From the NCBI RefSeq assembly GCF_014636315.1, contig NZ_BMED01000006.1, forward strand, positions 186,001 through 250,000: DNA of 64,000 bases. The letters run 5' to 3'. Positions 45,947 to 54,746 of this stretch are shown one piece after another. Every line of letters starts with the position of its first letter. The stretch's first letter is position 1. Under the pieces are notes generated by a model that made no database searches, was not told the origin of the DNA, and saw only the letters and a program-made list of their open reading frames with translations. The DNA is from Parundibacterium terreum. Lineage in GTDB: Bacteria > Pseudomonadota > Gammaproteobacteria > Burkholderiales > Burkholderiaceae_D. A program made the position numbers and the translations under genes.

Positions 45947-47892
45947 GAAGCCTCGCCGGTTTCTACGACTGCATTTTCAGCAGCATTGGCAAAGCCCTTG
46001 AATCCGCGCTTTTTCAAATGCACCAGCAATAGCGAGATCGCTGCCGGCGTCACGCCAGACACGCGCCCGCACTGGCCCAGGGTTTCCGGCCTGTGCTTGT
46101 TCAGCTTCTGCTTCACTTCTATCGACAAGCCGCTGACTTCCAGGTAATCGAAGTCGGCCGGCATCTTCAGGTTTTCGTAGTGCGCATGGCGCTCCACTTC
46201 CTTGGCCTGGCGATCGATGTAGCCGGAATATTTGACCTGTATCTCTACCTGCTCCTTGACGGCTTCATCCTGCACGCCGGGGCCGGCCAGTTCCTGGCCT
46301 TCGGTGCCGTGCAGGCTCATCAGTGCTTCGTAGGTAACGTGTGGGCGGCGCAGCAGATCTGCCAGCGAGTATTCACGTTCCAGCGCCTTGCCGACAACGC
46401 GCTCTGCTTCCACATCAGCCAGGATGCGCGGGTTGACCCAGGTCGAACGCAGCCTTTCCATTTCACGTGAAACAGCTTCGCGCTTGGTTTCAAACAAGGC
46501 CCATTGCGCATCGCTGACACAGCCGAGCTGGCGGCCGATTTCTGTCAGACGCATATCAGCATTGTCTTCCCGCAGGCTGAGGCGGAACTCGGCACGACTG
46601 GTGAACATGCGGTAGGGTTCTTGCACGCCCTTGGTAATCAGGTCGTCCACCAGCACACCCAGGTAAGCCTCGTCGCGGCGCGGTACCCAGGCATCGCGGC
46701 CCTGGGTCAGCAGGGCGGCATTCAAGCCAGCCAGCATGCCTTGCGCGGCGGCCTCTTCATAACCGGTGGTGCCGTTGATCTGGCCGGCAAAGAACAGGCC
46801 CTGGATAGTACGGGTTTCCAGCGAGGCTTTCAGGCCGCGTGGATCGAAGTAATCATATTCAATCGCATAGCCGGGACGCAGGATGTAGGCATTTTCCATG
46901 CCGCGCATAGAGCGCACCAGATCCAGTTGCACATCGAAAGGCAGGCTGGTGGAAATGCCGTTAGGGTAAAACTCATTAGTCGTCAGGCCTTCCGGTTCCA
47001 GGAAGATCTGGTGCGATTCCTTGCTGGCAAAGCGATGTATCTTGTCTTCTATCGATGGGCAATAACGCGGACCCACGCCTTCGATCACGCCGGTGTACAT
47101 GGGGCTGCGGTCCAGGCCGGCGCGGATGATATCGTGCGTGCGCTCATTGGTATGCGTAACCCAGCAAGGCAATTGCCTTGGGTGCATGCCTACATTACCC
47201 ATGACTGAAAATACGGGAATAGGATCGAGGTCGCCCGGCTGTTCCTGCATCACTGAAAAATCGATACTACGGCCGTCTATCCTTGGCGGCGTACCGGTTT
47301 TCAGGCGGCCTTGCGGCAAGGACAATTCTTTCAGGCGTGCGGATAAGGATACTGCCGGCGGGTCCCCTGCCCGTCCAGCCGAATAATTATTCAGGCCTAC
47401 GTGTATCTTCCCGTCCAGGAAAGTGCCAGCAGTCAGTACCACCGCGCGGCCGCGGAACTGTATGCCGACCTGCGTCACTGCACCGATAACACGGTCGCCC
47501 TCAACCAGCAGATCATCCACTGCCTGCTGGAACAGCCACAGGTTCGGCTGATTTTCCAGGCGGCTGCGGATAGCCTGCTTGTAAAGCATGCGGTCTGCTT
47601 GCGCACGAGTGGCGCGCACTGCCGGTCCTTTAGAAGAATTCAGGATGCGGAACTGGATACCGGCTTCGTCGGTGGCAATCGCCATCGCACCGCCCATGGC
47701 ATCTACTTCCTTGACCAGGTGGCCCTTGCCTATCCCACCGATGGAGGGATTGCAGGACATCTGGCCCAGGGTTTCAATATTATGGGTCAGCAGCAAGGTC
47801 TTCTGCCCCATACGGGCAGAAGCCAATGCGGCTTCGGTACCGGCGTGGCCGCCGCCGACCACAATTACGTCGAATTCTTTAGGATAGAACAT
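45943..47892 (-). CDS. mnmG: tRNA uridine-5-carboxymethylaminomethyl modification enzyme MnmG
   Basis: 649 residues from the ATG at 47892, chosen because MFYPKEFDVIVVGGGHAGTEAALA matches the known MnmG start; ATGs at 47904 and further up would add 4 to 11 residues. The FAD-binding GGGHAG, NPSIGGIGKGHLVKEVDAMGG and the GINGTTGYEEAAAQG-like motif (INGTTGYEEAAAQG) are present. With MnmE it modifies U34 of certain tRNAs. A parS-like site lies inside at 46459-46474. It heads the mnmG-rsmG-parA-parB unit. Confidence 0.97.
   Translation of the reverse strand: MFYPKEFDVIVVGGGHAGTEAALASARMGQKTLLLTHNIETLGQMSCNPSIGGIGKGHLVKEVDAMGGAMAIATDEAGIQFRILNSSKGPAVRATRAQADRMLYKQAIRSRLENQPNLWLFQQAVDDLLVEGDRVIGAVTQVGIQFRGRAVVLTAGTFLDGKIHVGLNNYSAGRAGDPPAVSLSARLKELSLPQGRLKTGTPPRIDGRSIDFSVMQEQPGDLDPIPVFSVMGNVGMHPRQLPCWVTHTNERTHDIIRAGLDRSPMYTGVIEGVGPRYCPSIEDKIHRFASKESHQIFLEPEGLTTNEFYPNGISTSLPFDVQLDLVRSMRGMENAYILRPGYAIEYDYFDPRGLKASLETRTIQGLFFAGQINGTTGYEEAAAQGMLAGLNAALLTQGRDAWVPRRDEAYLGVLVDDLITKGVQEPYRMFTSRAEFRLSLREDNADMRLTEIGRQLGCVSDAQWALFETKREAVSREMERLRSTWVNPRILADVEAERVVGKALEREYSLADLLRRPHVTYEALMSLHGTEGQELAGPGVQDEAVKEQVEIQVKYSGYIDRQAKEVERHAHYENLKMPADFDYLEVSGLSIEVKQKLNKHRPETLGQCGRVSGVTPAAISLLLVHLKKRGFKGFANAAENAVVETGEAS
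46459..46474. promoter_or_regulatory. degenerate parS site inside mnmG
   Basis: CATTTCACGTGAAACA matches the perfect parS in 14 of 16 positions, differing only in the first two bases. It is within the mnmG coding region. Confidence 0.55.
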
Positions 47893-47926
47893 AGCAGACT
47901 TCATTAATAAATCTTGGGGAGGCACG

Positions 47927-47932
47927 ATTATA
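47927..47932 (-). promoter_or_regulatory. candidate -10 box for the mnmG operon
   Basis: TATAAT on the minus strand, about 35 bp before the chosen mnmG start. The -35 region is weak (TTTGTG-like). Only the -10 is convincing. Confidence 0.4.
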
Positions 47933-48023
47933 GAGTGTTTTGGACTTACACAAATAATCTAAGCCGAATATAAGCCTAAGGGAAGACTAATTTCGTGAAA
48001 TATTAATGACCTGCCGCTATCAT

Positions 48024-48039
48024 TGTTTCACGTGAAACA
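48024..48039. promoter_or_regulatory. parS site
   Basis: TGTTTCACGTGAAACA, a perfect 16-bp palindrome matching the bacterial parS consensus. It lies between mnmG and the unknown membrane protein gene, exactly 1000 bp from the next copy. Confidence 0.95.
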
Positions 48040-48059
48040 AAGCAAAATTGTGAATATTG

Positions 48060-48977
48060 CTACATCAGCAACCACTGCATGAACCTGGCCAGAAAAGGAG
48101 CACAGATCAGAGTGATGCCCAAAAACAGCAGGATATAGGAAGAGTTCAGGCGCAAGCTGGCCAATAAGCCGGGCTCCGCTTTCTTAGCTGCGGGCTTGGG
48201 TCGCGCGATGGGCGGCGGCTCCGGGAACACCGATACCGCTTTTTTGGTGCCGGCACTGTCTATGCTGACGCTCGCAGCCTCAGGCGCCTTAGCCACTTTA
48301 GCCGCCGCTACAGGAATATGAGGCTCTATTCTTTCCTCTTGTTTTACGGCAAGCTCATCCAAGGGCAGGAAGAAATCCAGTTCCTCAGTATCCACCGCAG
48401 GGGGCTCTTCTACCTGAAGCTCGTCCGCATGCTGCGGCTCAGGGTGCTGAGGCGCAACTACAAATTCGTTCAAGATTTCATCACTGATCGCGGGGAAGCT
48501 ACCATCGACTACCTTCGCCGATCTGGGCTGCAGGGGGATAGGATGTGCAGCCTGGCCATAACGCTGGCTGGCCGGAGTCTGTGAATTCTGCAAAGCCATG
48601 CGGGCAACGCTATTCTGGTCCAGATTACCATCCCCGTGCTCTTCATCAGGGTCAAACGAGATAATGGATACAGGATCATCATCTTCCTGGCGCAGGAATT
48701 TATCCATGATATCCGGATCAACCATGTCGGGCTTCTGCCCTTCTGCCGGAAACATCACCTCGTACAGCAAGCCCTTTTCCAGCAACTTGCGTATTGCCCT
48801 GTCAAAGCGCTGATGTGCCAGACTCTTCAGCTTGATACGCAAGCCTGCATAAGTACTGACACCATCCGCAATAATCAGCACCAGGCGTTCGCTCTGGGTC
48901 AGGCCACGTTCCTTATTCTGGATCTCGGCCCTGCCTGAATCTGTACGTTGAAATATTACCCAATCCGGATAGCCCAC
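48060..48977 (-). CDS. hypothetical tail-anchored protein
   Basis: 305 residues, not recognised. Residues 20-75 (ERGLTQSERLVLIIADGVSTYAGLRIKLKSLAHQRFDRAIRKLLEKGLLYEVMFP) look like a small winged-helix fold. The middle (80-270) is acidic and proline-rich, probably disordered. The end (about 275-303, SYILLFLGITLICAPFLARFMQWLLM) is a single membrane segment with no signal peptide at the front, so the protein would be tail-anchored with the N-terminal domain in the cytosol. It is bracketed by two parS sites. A regulator or nucleoid-associated role is conceivable but not shown. Confidence 0.6.
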   Translation of the reverse strand: MGYPDWVIFQRTDSGRAEIQNKERGLTQSERLVLIIADGVSTYAGLRIKLKSLAHQRFDRAIRKLLEKGLLYEVMFPAEGQKPDMVDPDIMDKFLRQEDDDPVSIISFDPDEEHGDGNLDQNSVARMALQNSQTPASQRYGQAAHPIPLQPRSAKVVDGSFPAISDEILNEFVVAPQHPEPQHADELQVEEPPAVDTEELDFFLPLDELAVKQEERIEPHIPVAAAKVAKAPEAASVSIDSAGTKKAVSVFPEPPPIARPKPAAKKAEPGLLASLRLNSSYILLFLGITLICAPFLARFMQWLLM

Positions 48978-49023
48978 ACTTCATCTTTCGTCAGTACGGA
49001 GGCAAGCGCCTCTTCCATCGCGA

Positions 49024-49039
49024 TGTTTCACGTGAAACA
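49024..49039. promoter_or_regulatory. parS site
   Basis: TGTTTCACGTGAAACA again; with flanks the palindrome extends perfectly to 22 bp (49021-49042). It lies in the 69-bp space between the unknown gene and the TauE-like gene. Confidence 0.95.
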
Positions 49040-49046
49040 TCGCCCC

Positions 49047-49805
49047 TTATTTCAGGAAAGCATCATAACTCGTCTTAAGTATCAATGCAGCAACAACCAG
49101 CAAGAACATTTTCCTGACGAAGCCGCTACCATGCTTTATTGCCAAACGGCTACCCGTTAGAGATCCTAACACTCCGCATACTGCCATGGCGAACCCTACT
49201 TGCCAAATGACATTATTACTGTAACCAAACCACAACAGCGCCGCTGCATTGGTCGCCACATTCAACACTTTTGCCACTGCGGAGGCACTGAGGAAGTCAT
49301 AGCCGAACAAACGCACAAACAAAAACATCAGAAAACTGCCGGTACCGGGACCGAAAAAACCATCGTAAAAACCAATGCCGCCACCAACCAGCATCGCCAT
49401 CGTTCTTTCTTTGTCGCCATGATAAAGCGGTGCATGGGTGCTGCCGAAATCCTTTTTTCTGAAGGTATATACGGCGACCGCGAGCAGTATAAAAGGCAGG
49501 GATTTGCGCAGATAGGTAGGCGGGATGTGCGTGACGGCAAAGGCACCGGCAAAGGCAAATAGGAAGGCCATCGCCGCCGCGGGTAGCACCATGCTCCAGC
49601 GCAGGCGCACCGCTTTCACATAGTTCACCGCAGCAGCGGTGGTGCCCCAGATGCCGGCCAGCTTATTCGTACCCAGCAAAGTCGCAGGCGCTACGTTCGG
49701 CATCGCCGAGAATAGCGCAGGCACTTGTATCAGCCCTCCGCCTCCGACCACAGCATCAACAAAACCGGCAAAGAAGGCAGCCATACCAAGTACTATGAAA
49801 TCCAT
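49047..49805 (-). CDS. TSUP (TauE/SafE) family anion permease
   Basis: 252 residues from the ATG at 49805; one at 49820 would add 5. About seven membrane segments; the first has FIVLGMAAFFAGFVDAVVGGGGLIQVPALF, with the GGGG motif of the TSUP family, and a matching DGFFGPGTGSFLMFLFV in the second half. Members export sulfite, sulfoacetate or related anions; the substrate here is unknown. It is divergent from the iron alcohol dehydrogenase. Confidence 0.88.
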   Translation of the reverse strand: MDFIVLGMAAFFAGFVDAVVGGGGLIQVPALFSAMPNVAPATLLGTNKLAGIWGTTAAAVNYVKAVRLRWSMVLPAAAMAFLFAFAGAFAVTHIPPTYLRKSLPFILLAVAVYTFRKKDFGSTHAPLYHGDKERTMAMLVGGGIGFYDGFFGPGTGSFLMFLFVRLFGYDFLSASAVAKVLNVATNAAALLWFGYSNNVIWQVGFAMAVCGVLGSLTGSRLAIKHGSGFVRKMFLLVVAALILKTSYDAFLK

Positions 49806-49952
49806 CAACATCCCGTCCATCCGCGTGCAATTGAACTATTTCCCCGCCGACATCATACAAGATCGCGGCCCGCTCCACCCTCCCACGCTTGAAATCTATT
49901 CAGGCAGGGGCAATAGCCAAGCTTGCTACAATAGCTGCAAAGGAGAGAGACA

Positions 49953-51110
49953 ATGAACAATTTTGAATTTCGTACCGTCCCCTATATCGTCAGCCAGATC
50001 GGGGGCGCCAAGCAGCTCGGAGAAATGATCGCCCAGCACTACCCTGCCGTCAGACGCGTGCTGCTGGTGACCGATGCGGGCTTCCTGAAGACCGGCCTGG
50101 TCAATCCGGTGATTGCCAGCCTGGAAAACAATAAACTGCATGTCGCCGTATTCTCGGATGTGATTGCCGATCCACCGGAAGCGGTCGTCCACCAGGCGGT
50201 AGCAGACGCCAAACAAAAAGAAGTAGAACTGGTCGTAGGCCTGGGTGGCGGCAGCTCGATGGACGTGGCGAAACTGATTGCCGTGCTCGCCGGCAGCGAG
50301 CAGTCCCTGTCCAGCATGTATGGCATAGGCAATGTCAAAGGCAGCCGTCTGCCGCTGATACAGATACCCACCACCGCAGGCACCGGCTCTGAAGTCACGC
50401 CGATTTCCATCGTCACCACTGGCGCCACCACCAAGATGGGCGTGGTCGCACCGCAGCTGTATGCCGACATCGCCATCCTTGATGCGGAACTGACCACCGG
50501 CCTGCCCGCCAAGGTAACGGCTGCTACCGGCATTGACGCGATGGTGCATGCGATAGAAGCCTACACCACCAAGCACAAGAAAAACCCGCTGTCCGATATG
50601 CTGGCCCGGCAGGCGCTCGGCTTGTTATGGAATAACATCGACCAGGCCTGCACCAATGGAACAAACCTGGAAGCCAGGCAGGCAATGCTGCTCGGCGCAA
50701 TGCTGGCAGGCCAGTGCTTTGCCAATGCCCCGGTCGCCGCCGTGCATGCGCTGGCCTATCCCATAGGCGGCATCTTCCATGTGCCGCACGGTTTGTCCAA
50801 CTCGCTGGTGCTGCCGCATGTACTGCGCTTCAATGCGCCGCAAGCGGCCTCCCAGTATGCGGAGCTGGCTTCCATCATTGCACCGGCAGCACAGGGCAGC
50901 GACGAGGCGCGCAGCACCGCACTGATCAATGCGATGGAGGCACTGGCAAAACGGGTGGGCATAGAAACGCAATTGCGCCAGGTCGGTATTGCGGAAAAAG
51001 ATCTGGACCAGTTGTCCAGCGATGCGATGCTGCAGACCCGCCTGCTCGGCAACAACCCGAGAGAGGTCAAACTGGAAGATGCGCGCGCGATCTACGCCGC
51101 CGCGCTGTAG
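49953..51110 (+). CDS. iron-containing alcohol dehydrogenase
   Basis: 385 residues. VGLGGGSSMDVAKLIAVL is the GGGS NAD-binding motif; TTAGTGSEVTPISI and ATGIDAMVHAIEAY carry the metal ligands Asp and His; the second His pair lies in HALAYPIGGIFHVPHGLSNSLVLPHV. This is group III (Fe-type) alcohol dehydrogenase. GGAGAGAG precedes the ATG. No clear substrate; it lies alone next to the TSUP gene. A terminator overlaps the end of the convergent peptidase gene. Confidence 0.92.
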   Translation: MNNFEFRTVPYIVSQIGGAKQLGEMIAQHYPAVRRVLLVTDAGFLKTGLVNPVIASLENNKLHVAVFSDVIADPPEAVVHQAVADAKQKEVELVVGLGGGSSMDVAKLIAVLAGSEQSLSSMYGIGNVKGSRLPLIQIPTTAGTGSEVTPISIVTTGATTKMGVVAPQLYADIAILDAELTTGLPAKVTAATGIDAMVHAIEAYTTKHKKNPLSDMLARQALGLLWNNIDQACTNGTNLEARQAMLLGAMLAGQCFANAPVAAVHALAYPIGGIFHVPHGLSNSLVLPHVLRFNAPQAASQYAELASIIAPAAQGSDEARSTALINAMEALAKRVGIETQLRQVGIAEKDLDQLSSDAMLQTRLLGNNPREVKLEDARAIYAAAL

Positions 51111-51145
51111 CTTGCTGTCAGCGAGATATCCACAGCTACGGCAAC

Positions 51146-51180
51146 AACGCCGGTCAGTCCTTGGCCGGCGTTTTGTTTTT
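51146..51180 (+). terminator. intrinsic terminator of the alcohol dehydrogenase gene
   Basis: AACGCCGG (51146-51153) pairs with CCGGCGTT (51165-51172), followed by TTGTTTTT. The loop holds the stop codon of the convergent C13 peptidase gene (51154-51156). Confidence 0.8.
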
Positions 51181-52602
51181 AGGTAGCTGCCGCTGAAATT
51201 CCTGCAGGCGGCCAGCGATATTTTTGCCGATGAAAATCTGTGGATTGGAATTGTCAAAACCCTGCATGCTCTCGCGCACGCGTATCGCCGGCAAGGCCAT
51301 ATCAAATGCCTCGGTAAAAGAATCGGTCTTGTTCAGCGCCTCTTCAAAATACGCTTTGCCGAAATAGGTGAAGTCCGCTTCATTGCTGCAACCGAAAGAA
51401 GTCCGGTCCGCCGCTGCAGCCGTCATCACCAGCGTATCATCGGTCTTCAGCGCATCGACAAAACCGCCGGAATAACAGGCTGAAACCACGATCACGCGGT
51501 TGCGTATGCCGGACGCATCCAGCATCGTGCGCAGCGCCTGCGGGTTCAATATAAAGAACTGCATGCCTTCAAATTCCAGCGTAAAGCTATGATCATGCGA
51601 GCCATGCGAACTCAGGTACAGGAACAGTACATCCCTGTCCCTGTCCATCAACTGCCCTATGCGGTTCAGGCTCATCTGCATGCTGCTGACGCTGGCGATC
51701 GGCGAAGCCCGCACCGACTTCGGATTATTGATCAGCATCAGCGAATGCCCGGCAGTGCCGAAGCGCCGGTCGAACATCGCGCGCACATAGCGCACCTCTT
51801 TCATAAACACGTCCTGCCCCGCATAGCCGGCCACGCCCAGGAAAAACAACTGGATACGGCTGCCCTCCCCCGCCCGCATCGAGGCCAACTGGCTTTGCAG
51901 TAATTGCGGCTGCAGATAAAATATATCTTCCTTCTGCAACTCAGGCGCAAGTTGCGCCGACTCTTCACGCGCAGCTGTCCACAAAGTCCGGTCGATATAG
52001 ATTTGCGTAAACGGCGCTGCAAGCAGCAGGCTCAATACCACCGTCGCAGGGCCGAAAGCCGGAAACCGCAGGCGCAGCAAGCGCACGCTGGCCAGCGCGC
52101 AAGCCAGCACCAGCCAGACCAGCCGCAGCAGGAAACCGTAGCGGTCCAGGCGCACTTTCAGCCTGGCAGGCCAGTTTCGTAAAATGGCCCCGGGCAGATA
52201 GTCCAGCAGGTATTCCAGGAATAGCATGCCGTAGTCGATCACCAGCATCGTCGCCAGCATCAGCACCGCCAGTACCAGCAACTGGCGCGGACGGCGGAAG
52301 CAGCTAGCCACTCCCCACGCGGCCAGCAGCACGATAGGCACGTTCAGCAGCAAGCCGCCCAGGCCGTAAGGCACGAACATGCCGTCGCGGCCGGTCTGCA
52401 GCAGATCGGCACTAAATTGCAGCACCGTCCCCAGCAACACCAGCAAGATCAACTGCGCCGCGCTGGCATGCACGCTGTCGCTGGAAATGCGCAACAGGCA
52501 AGCGGCTCGCAGCCCCGCCTTCAGGTTCACGAAAAACGCATAGGGGCGGTAGCTGAGCGGCGTAGGCTGATGGTCCAAGTTGTCGGTGACCGAGAACGGC
52601 AT
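51154..52602 (-). CDS. membrane-bound C13 (legumain-like) peptidase
   Basis: 482 residues. The first 200 residues have about five hydrophobic segments; the C-terminal part is a caspase-like domain of family C13. LFLYLSSHGSHDHSF gives the catalytic His333 and VIVVSACYSGGFVDAL the catalytic Cys376. C13 includes plant legumain and the GPI transamidase Gpi8, and proteobacterial members of unknown role. The topology suggests a periplasmic or cytosolic protease tied to the inner membrane. No partner gene is near; it is transcribed alone. Confidence 0.85.
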   Translation of the reverse strand: MPFSVTDNLDHQPTPLSYRPYAFFVNLKAGLRAACLLRISSDSVHASAAQLILLVLLGTVLQFSADLLQTGRDGMFVPYGLGGLLLNVPIVLLAAWGVASCFRRPRQLLVLAVLMLATMLVIDYGMLFLEYLLDYLPGAILRNWPARLKVRLDRYGFLLRLVWLVLACALASVRLLRLRFPAFGPATVVLSLLLAAPFTQIYIDRTLWTAAREESAQLAPELQKEDIFYLQPQLLQSQLASMRAGEGSRIQLFFLGVAGYAGQDVFMKEVRYVRAMFDRRFGTAGHSLMLINNPKSVRASPIASVSSMQMSLNRIGQLMDRDRDVLFLYLSSHGSHDHSFTLEFEGMQFFILNPQALRTMLDASGIRNRVIVVSACYSGGFVDALKTDDTLVMTAAAADRTSFGCSNEADFTYFGKAYFEEALNKTDSFTEAFDMALPAIRVRESMQGFDNSNPQIFIGKNIAGRLQEFQRQLPKNKTPAKD

Positions 52603-52688
52603 GAAGAATAATCCAGTCTGAAATAATGATTAAAACTGCATCAAGTCTAACCCGCATTGCAGACTTGCACATCCATACGCCGGGCGAA

Positions 52689-52726
52689 AAAAAACCTGGG
52701 CATGCTTTCGCATCTCCAGGTTTTTT
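52689..52726 (-). terminator. terminator of the liv operon
   Basis: AAAAAACCTGG and CCAGGTTTTTT (52689-52699 with 52716-52726) form an 11-bp stem around a 16-base loop, with a T run after it on the minus strand. It lies 34 bp past the livM stop; the A/T arms also allow the other direction. Confidence 0.82.
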
Positions 52727-52759
52727 GATGACGCTATTGCGTCTACGCGAATCTAAGCC

Positions 52760-53725
52760 CTATGCGCGTTTGCCCAGCCTGGCGCCTATCTCACCGACGA
52801 TGCCGCGGCGGAAGGCCAGCACGCAGATGATGAAGATCAGGCCGGTGACGATCGTGATCGATTCACCCAGCGAATGGAACCAGTCCACCGTGGTCACGCG
52901 CGCCAGGAAGTCGCCGATCTCGCCCAGCTTGTTTTCCAGCACCAGGATGATGATGGCGCCGACGATAGGGCCCACCAGCGTGCCCAGACCGCCCACCAGC
53001 GTCATCAGCACGACCAGGCCTGACATGGTCCAGTGTACGTCCGTCAGCGTCTCAAAACCCAGTACCAGCGTCTTGGTGGCCCCTGCCAGGCCGGACAGGC
53101 CTGCAGACAGCACAAAGGCCAGCAGCTTGTACTTATCGACGTCATAGCCCAGCGAAATGGCACGCGGCTCGTTTTCCTTGACCGCCTTCAATACCTGGCC
53201 GAACGGCGAATGCACGGTGCGCACGATCAGCGCATAGCCGGCTACCGCAATCAGCAAGACCACGTAATACAGCGTGATGTCGGAGCCCAGATCCAGCACA
53301 CCCAGCAGTTTGCCGCGCGGTACCTGCTGCAAGCCGTCTTCGCCGCCGGTGAACTTGGCTTGCAGGAACACAAAGTACAGCATCTGCGCCAGCGCCAATG
53401 TGATCATCGTGAAGTAGATACCCTGACGGCGTATCGCCAGCGCGCCCATCACCAGGCCGATAGCGGCACCGGCCAGCGTGCCCAGCAGAATGCCGACTTC
53501 CGGCGTCAATCCCTTGTCGCGCATCGCCCAGCCAGCAATATACCCGGCGCCGCCGAAGAAGGCCGCGTGACCAAAGGACAACAGGCCGGTAAAGCCGATC
53601 AGCAGATTGAAGGCGCAGGCAAACAATGCAAAGCACAGCAGCTTCATCATCAGGATGGGATACACCACTTGCGGTGCCACCAGCAGCGCCAGCAGCGCGA
53701 TGCCATATCCAATTTTCTTATTCAT
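52760..53725 (-). CDS. livM: branched-chain amino-acid ABC transporter permease LivM
   Basis: 321 residues with about nine membrane segments. LLIGFTGLLSFGHAAFFGGAGY and VGGLGTLVGPIVGAIIILVLENKL are the LivM signatures. With LivH it forms the membrane channel. It is the last gene of the operon livG-livF-livK-livH-livM, 9 bp after livH. Confidence 0.93.
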   Translation of the reverse strand: MNKKIGYGIALLALLVAPQVVYPILMMKLLCFALFACAFNLLIGFTGLLSFGHAAFFGGAGYIAGWAMRDKGLTPEVGILLGTLAGAAIGLVMGALAIRRQGIYFTMITLALAQMLYFVFLQAKFTGGEDGLQQVPRGKLLGVLDLGSDITLYYVVLLIAVAGYALIVRTVHSPFGQVLKAVKENEPRAISLGYDVDKYKLLAFVLSAGLSGLAGATKTLVLGFETLTDVHWTMSGLVVLMTLVGGLGTLVGPIVGAIIILVLENKLGEIGDFLARVTTVDWFHSLGESITIVTGLIFIICVLAFRRGIVGEIGARLGKRA

Positions 53726-53734
53726 AGTAGGTGC

Positions 53735-54619
53735 CTATTTCTCTTTGCCGAACAAACCGGCCGGACGTATCATCAGCACGATCGCCATCACCACAAACAC
53801 CACGGTGGCGGACGCCTCGGGATAGAACACGCGGGTCAGGCCTTCGATGATGCCCAGTCCCAGCCCGGTCAGGATGGAGCCGAGGATGGAACCCATGCCG
53901 CCGATCACCACGACCGCGAACACGGTGATGATCAGGTTGGAACCCATCAGCGGTGACACCTGTATCACCGGCGCCGCCAGCACGCCTGCAAAGGCCGCCA
54001 GGGCCACGCCGAAACCATAGGTCAGCGTTACCATCAGCGGCACGTTGATGCCGAAAGCTTCCACCAATTTAGGATTTTCCGTGCCGGCGCGCAGGTAGGC
54101 GCCCAGCTTGGTTTTTTCAATCACAAACCAGGTCGCAAAGCAGACCACCAGCGAAGCCACTACTACCCAGGCGCGGTAGTTAGGCAAGATCATGAAACCG
54201 AGATTGGTGGCGCCGGTCAATGCGTCCGGCACCGAGTAAGGCTGGCCGGAAACGCCGTAGATGGAGCGGAACACGCCTTCCAGCAGCAAGGTAATGCCGA
54301 AGGTCAGCAGCAGGCCGTACACGTGATCCAGCTTGTACAGCCAGCGCAGCATGGTCTTCTCGATCACGATGCCGAATACGCCGACCAGCAGCGGAGCCAC
54401 GATCAGCATCACCCAGTAATTCACGCCAAAATAAGTAAGGCCCATCCACGCAAAAAACGCCCCCATCATATACAGGGCGCCGTGGGCAAAATTAATCACA
54501 TTCAACAAGCCGAAGATAACGGCCAGGCCTAGCGACAGCATCGCGTAGAAGGAACCGTTGACCAGTCCCAGCAGCAACTGGCTCAACATCGCTTGCAGCG
54601 GTATACCAAATATTTCCAT
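53735..54619 (-). CDS. livH: branched-chain amino-acid ABC transporter permease LivH
   Basis: 294 residues with about eight membrane segments. QLLLGLVNGSFYAMLSLGLAVIFGLLNVINFAHGALYMMGAFF at the start and VVIGGMGSILGSILTGLGLGIIEGL at the end are typical of LivH. Second permease of the HAAT-type importer; it lies between livK and livM. Confidence 0.93.
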   Translation of the reverse strand: MEIFGIPLQAMLSQLLLGLVNGSFYAMLSLGLAVIFGLLNVINFAHGALYMMGAFFAWMGLTYFGVNYWVMLIVAPLLVGVFGIVIEKTMLRWLYKLDHVYGLLLTFGITLLLEGVFRSIYGVSGQPYSVPDALTGATNLGFMILPNYRAWVVVASLVVCFATWFVIEKTKLGAYLRAGTENPKLVEAFGINVPLMVTLTYGFGVALAAFAGVLAAPVIQVSPLMGSNLIITVFAVVVIGGMGSILGSILTGLGLGIIEGLTRVFYPEASATVVFVVMAIVLMIRPAGLFGKEK

Positions 54620-54746
54620 GGCGACTTCATGAAAAAAATCACCCTAGTGGGTGAAAAATCAGAGAACTGGCGCACTGCCCTCTTCAAGCAAGTGGGAAGC
54701 GCGCCAGGTATTTAACAACAACGGCTAGTAACTCCAGACCCTGCGC

